In this document: piece by piece, positions 60,010 to 64,000 of the stretch
Numbering within the stretch: the first letter of the stretch is position 1
Layout: each line of letters opens with the position of its first letter
NCBI GenBank assembly: GCA_025617745.1
Contig: CM046872.1
Location: 558,001 to 622,000, forward strand
DNA length: 64,000 bases
Direction of reading: 5' to 3'
Source of the DNA: Heliocidaris erythrogramma
Lineage: Eukaryota > Echinodermata > Echinoidea > Camarodonta > Echinometridae
Notes under the pieces: model-generated
The model's database searches: none
Told to the model about the DNA's origin: nothing
Seen by the model: only the letters and a program-made list of their open reading frames with translations
Translations under genes and position numbers: made by a program

Positions 60010-60402
60010 AGAGAAGGTTGAGTTCTGGGAAAGGTGAAAAATAATGTTTGAGCTTTCTCATTCCTGTTATGTCAGTTTGGAAGAAAATCATAATAGAAAT
60101 GTCCCCTCAAAAGGATTGCTCTTCAAATTCCCTCTTATTCGAAATACATGTATAACAAGAAATAGCTTAAGTGTTCAGGTGGAACATACATGTATGCCAC
60201 ATGTCTGTCCAGTCCCATATACCCATTTTTTAGTGTGCAGGGCATGTGCTTTTCAGAGATTGGGTCAATTTCTCATCACTTTGATGATTCAAAAACCTCT
60301 GAGTATACACCAATTCTTATTTAGACATTACCAAACTTTCCCAATCGCTTTGAGACAATTTCCGTCACAATGTAATCGCATGACCAGAACTCAACTTTGT
60401 CC
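60010..60402. mobile_element. TTAA-flanked MITE, GTTGAGTTCTGG family, copy 2 (393 bp)
   Basis: TTAA at 60006-60009 and 60403-60406. The ends AGAGAAGGTTGAGTTCTGG and, inverted, GGACAAAGTTGAGTTCTGG match. Relative of 53245-53627. Confidence 0.82.
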
Positions 60403-60868
60403 TTAAATGAATAGTAACCAATAATTATCACATTTACCACATGTAAGCTTTACAGCAAAAGCGCAATTTTACCATTACAAATTGGTAGACTTTTTAACTG
60501 TCTTTATAGTACAGGGTCTTTATATTGCACATAATTATAATAATACCACACATAATAAGCCGACGACCAAACAAAGTAGAATAATTGAGACAATTACAAG
60601 TAATTAAATGAGAAGCAAACAAAACAACCGTTTTTTTTTTTAAATCCAAAGAAAGGACAATTTTGTGACAATGATAAATTCCAAAATTGTTATGCAATCT
60701 TTAAGAATTGTTGATCAATACAAACTGTATAATTAAACTCTCTCTTAAAAAATGTCAAATCAACAAATAGCAAATGAGTTCAAGTGATTTTTGCTCATGA
60801 ATCAAGCAGTACATCTGATCTGACAGATGTACAAATGAAAAATCATCTTTTTCTGCTGCACATAGGAC
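60403..60868. other. Intergenic, no gene seen
   Basis: AT-rich DNA without structure of note. Confidence 0.6.
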
Positions 60869-61572
60869 CACTGGCGTAGCCAGGATTTTTCAATAAGGGG
60901 GGCCAGACGTGAAGGATCCAACCGCATAGCCAGTAGCCAGGATTTCATTTTAAGGGTGGGGTTGTGAGCAAACAAAGCATGCACAATTGGTGATGATCAG
61001 GTGAAGCGTGCTCCCCAAGGGGTGGATGCAGGGAGGGGGGAGATTCCCTTCCTCCTGCACGGAGCGCGAAAGCTCTGACGTTTTAGAGCAAATTTGAGAG
61101 AAAAATAACTGCTCGTAGCACCTTTTTTTAGGTGGAAAGTTAGTTAGACACCCGGACTGCTTTTCAATTATTTGGATGCAATATTGCACTGTATGTAACA
61201 GGTGGGTGCAGGAAGGGGGGGGGGATTCCCCCTTTCCGCGCAAAGAAAGCTCTGACGTTTTAGCAAATTTGAGAGAAAGATAACGGCTCGTAGTACCTAT
61301 TTTAGGCGCAAAGTTATAGTTCAACGCCCTGACTGCTTTTCAATTATTTGGACGCAATATGACACTGTATGTAACAAGGGTGGGTGCACGGAGGGGAGTT
61401 ATTTCCCCCTTCCCGCAAAAATTTTGATGTCTAAACGAATTTTGAGCGAACGCCTCGTACCTTCTTTTTTAGGCTTTTTTCTCTCACTTCCCCCGCTTTT
61501 TCGCTCTCGCTTTTTTTTTTTTAGGGGCTGAATGGACACCCCCCCCCAGTGTCCCCCCTGTCTACGCCAGTG
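60869..61572. mobile_element. hAT-like non-autonomous transposon (704 bp)
   Basis: Flanked by a perfect 8-bp duplication CATAGGAC (60861-60868 and 61573-61580). The ends CACTGGCGTAGC and, inverted, CACTGGCGTAGA differ at one of 12 positions. The interior is about three tandem modules of ~180 bp, each starting near GGTGGGTGCAGG and holding AAAGCTCTGACGTTTTAG. An 8-bp duplication fits the hAT superfamily. No transposase. Confidence 0.88.
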
Positions 61573-63738
61573 CATAGGACACAGAATACTTGGATACCTT
61601 ATGCAAATTTAAAGGAAATGCATTTTGCAGTTACAAGGGTTTTCCTGATCTTTATACATGTGGGCAAATTCCATGATTTAGTGGACATCAGGCCAAACTT
61701 TACTTTTGCTCTTTCTGAAATTCAGGTCGATTTGGGGGGTTTAAAGATCACATCACAAGAAAATCACAAATATGGCAATTAATGTATCACTATAGTAACT
61801 GGGAAGCTTACAGATGGCAATCGTATAAGTTTTATGTCAACTGCGTATCTGATGATTATAAAACAACATAAATAAAAGCTCTTTTAAGCATCTGGAATAT
61901 CCGAGGATTCGCCAGAAATATCACGATGTTTTGATGCCGTCACACTAGGGATTGATCCTGCTTAAGCAGATGACGTCCTATAATGAATGAACGTAATTGC
62001 AATGCAACTATTTATCAATTTATAAAGAGTTTGGTATATTTAACATGGTCTTATTTCACACCATTCTAAAAGGGAAAGTGAAACTGATTCTGATAACTAA
62101 AACCGTTATTGAAATAAACCCCATTTTCAAATTGAAAAGCTCTCTGAATAATAGCATGGATGGTATTCGTTCCCTCTTGAAACGCCGAACATGCCCCGGT
62201 GCAAGCAGCTGAAAATACAATGGTGTCTTATTTTGTTTACAAGTGACTGATTCCTTTATTTTTTTTTACGCTGCATTTTTCATCAAAATATCACCATACA
62301 CAAATTTAAGAGTGAGGCAACAGACTAACATTAAGACTGACGCTAGTCAAGTAAGAGAAATAAGTGAAGAGGAGATGACAAAACAGGCACTGAAAAATGT
62401 GTAAGATGTTATGGGACATCGTCTGCTTAGACAGGACTGGCCCCTGCATGGTGTGTCGTCACACATTTCAGCAGCGTTCGAGGAGCTCTTCAGCTGCTAT
62501 ATCGGGGGCTGTATTTTACCGTTTTATAATTGATAATAATCATTACTTCAAATGTTTCCAAGCGTTGAATTTGGATAACCTTGTTTAATTTATGCCATAT
62601 ATGCAATAAAAAGTATTAAGCCAATATTTACTTTGATGGAATTTTCTTGTAATGTGATCTTTAAATAAATACAGGAATTGTTTTTACAAAGGGCTTTCAT
62701 ACTAATATGGCCCTTTATAGAAGAATCCGAACCATACACAAATTTAGATAGATGGGACTTCAGTTTTTTAGTCATGGACAGAAATATACTGTATATTTTG
62801 TGAATTTTTCAATTAGATAATTTGTAGGGCATGTGACTAACCGTAATGTTAAACCAAGGCTTTGGGCTCTACTTAAACAAATTGAGAGATACAATCTCTA
62901 AGCAATTTGGGGCAACATTTGTCATCATTTAAGAAGTAATACTGATATGGCTCCAAGTTTGAGGTACAATACAATAAGGAGGAATATTGTTTCAAAAACT
63001 TGTTTCTCATGTCCTTTTTTTGTAACGTAACTAACCAGCATAAAAAGTTCTCATTAGAGCTCTTATTTTATTCAGTTACTTTTGATTTCTTTATGTACTG
63101 TAGACCTTTGTTAGGTGAATATATATTTGCAAGAGTAGGACTTCAGATGAAAAAGCTATTGAATTATTTGTATCAAAAATATTAAAATTTGATAAAGTGA
63201 AACGTTACTAACCATGGAATTGCCCATATACATCTTTGTAAATTACTGACTTGGTATGGCCTAGATAGCACTACTGCTGCAGGAAGGGGTGTACATGTAT
63301 ATTAACGCTTTACTAGCCATGGACTAAAACCCTGGACTGCCACATTATGTACAGTATATGCATGCACTGCACATGAGCCAAAGGTCAACTCTGGCAGTGC
63401 ACTATTTGTTTCATTAGTTTACCACAGCATGTACAGAGTTAATGGAATGCATAAAAGCAAAAAAAAAAAAAAAAAAAGTAAACAAAAAAAAGAAGCTAAT
63501 CAAGGATTTTTGGTAAATCATTAGCAGATCTGTTGAGTAAGCACAGTCAAATATAGGTGAGTAAAAAGCACACATTTTAAACCGTATGAACACAAACTTA
63601 CATGTGAAAGTTTACAGACTGATGTATGAATACAAAATACAAGTACTTCCCAACATTTTATGAATACCTATATTCTATTCATATCCATACATATCAATGT
63701 GTAGGTGTATATTCATGTAGGCTTACAGCTGATATATA
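61573..63738. other. Intergenic, no gene seen
   Basis: AT-rich, with an A tract near 63461. Frames of 60-77 codons are unrecognised. Confidence 0.6.
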
Positions 63739-64000
63739 CAGTCAACCTCGCTTAAGTCAACGTCGCATGTGTCGAATACTCGCTCAAGTCGATGTCCCAA
63801 TTTATCCTCAGACATACGTGTGTTAATCCTTTGTACAAGTCAATTTTTGTAGGTCGTATACTCACCTAAATCAATCAAATTCTCAGAACAATACCATGAA
63901 AAAACATTAAATTTACACCGCACAAGTCGAACTAGACGGCGATGTGAAATCAATCATTGTTGAAACTGCCAAACGCCGATTTTGTTTACAAAAAATTCTG
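63739..64000 (+). mobile_element. Possible left end of a pogo/Tigger-like element
   Basis: CAGTCAACCTCGCTTAAGTC follows TA (63737-63738), and related words (CTCAAGTCGA, TACAAGTCAA) recur. This resembles Tc1/pogo-type ends. The element would run off the window, so its other end cannot be seen. Confidence 0.4.

Overview
The window reads as repeat-crowded nuclear DNA of an animal, probably a marine deuterostome invertebrate. An echinoderm such as a sea urchin is my best guess, not a proof. The grounds are a four-exon animal transporter gene with canonical GT-AG introns, a single-exon animal glycosyltransferase, CR1/L2-type LINEs, a Penelope-like element, and a foldback element resembling the TU elements known from sea urchins. 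There are no operons and no bacterial features.

Layout. Positions 1-4439 hold no gene; they carry degenerate minisatellites, G/C homopolymer tracts and an inverted minisatellite. Positions 4440-32700 are a tandem array of three large repeat units starting at 4440, 17082 and 28758. Each unit begins with a LINE 3' tail, followed by alternating R-A-B repeat blocks, a TA-flanked element with long inverted ends and a trinucleotide core (called C here), and in units 1 and 2 a CR1/L2-like LINE on the minus strand. Younger insertions differ between units and can be dated against the empty site in a sister unit. Unit 1 carries a 4.85 kb foldback element with an 8-bp target duplication, a TTAA-flanked MITE and an unclassified insert. 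Unit 2 carries a Penelope-like element with a 14-bp target duplication and a hammerhead-ribozyme motif, a mariner MITE, and a non-coding LTR element primed by tRNA-Leu. After subtracting the young insertions and one LINE deletion, units 1 and 2 agree to about 30 bp (about 6.46 and 6.48 kb).

Positions 34440-48354 hold the first host gene: a complete 460-residue monocarboxylate-transporter-like (SLC16/MCT) protein in four exons (34440-34608, 43433-43570, 46459-47412, 48233-48354), all introns in phase 1. Its 8.8 kb first intron contains another C element with a nested MITE, a repeat with a nuclear-receptor DR1-like site, an inverted array of ~100-bp repeats, and an element of tandem palindromic modules. 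Introns 2 and 3 hold a three-member MITE cluster, a SINE, a decayed LINE and a tRNA-derived repeat with a 55-bp inverted repeat.

Positions 50580-51797 hold the second host gene: a single-exon GT31 beta-1,3-galactosyltransferase-like type II Golgi enzyme with every family motif. Nothing in the sequence links the two genes functionally. From 51798 to the end I find no gene, only MITEs, microsatellites, a fifth C element, a hAT-like element with an 8-bp target duplication, and perhaps the left end of a pogo/Tigger-like element.
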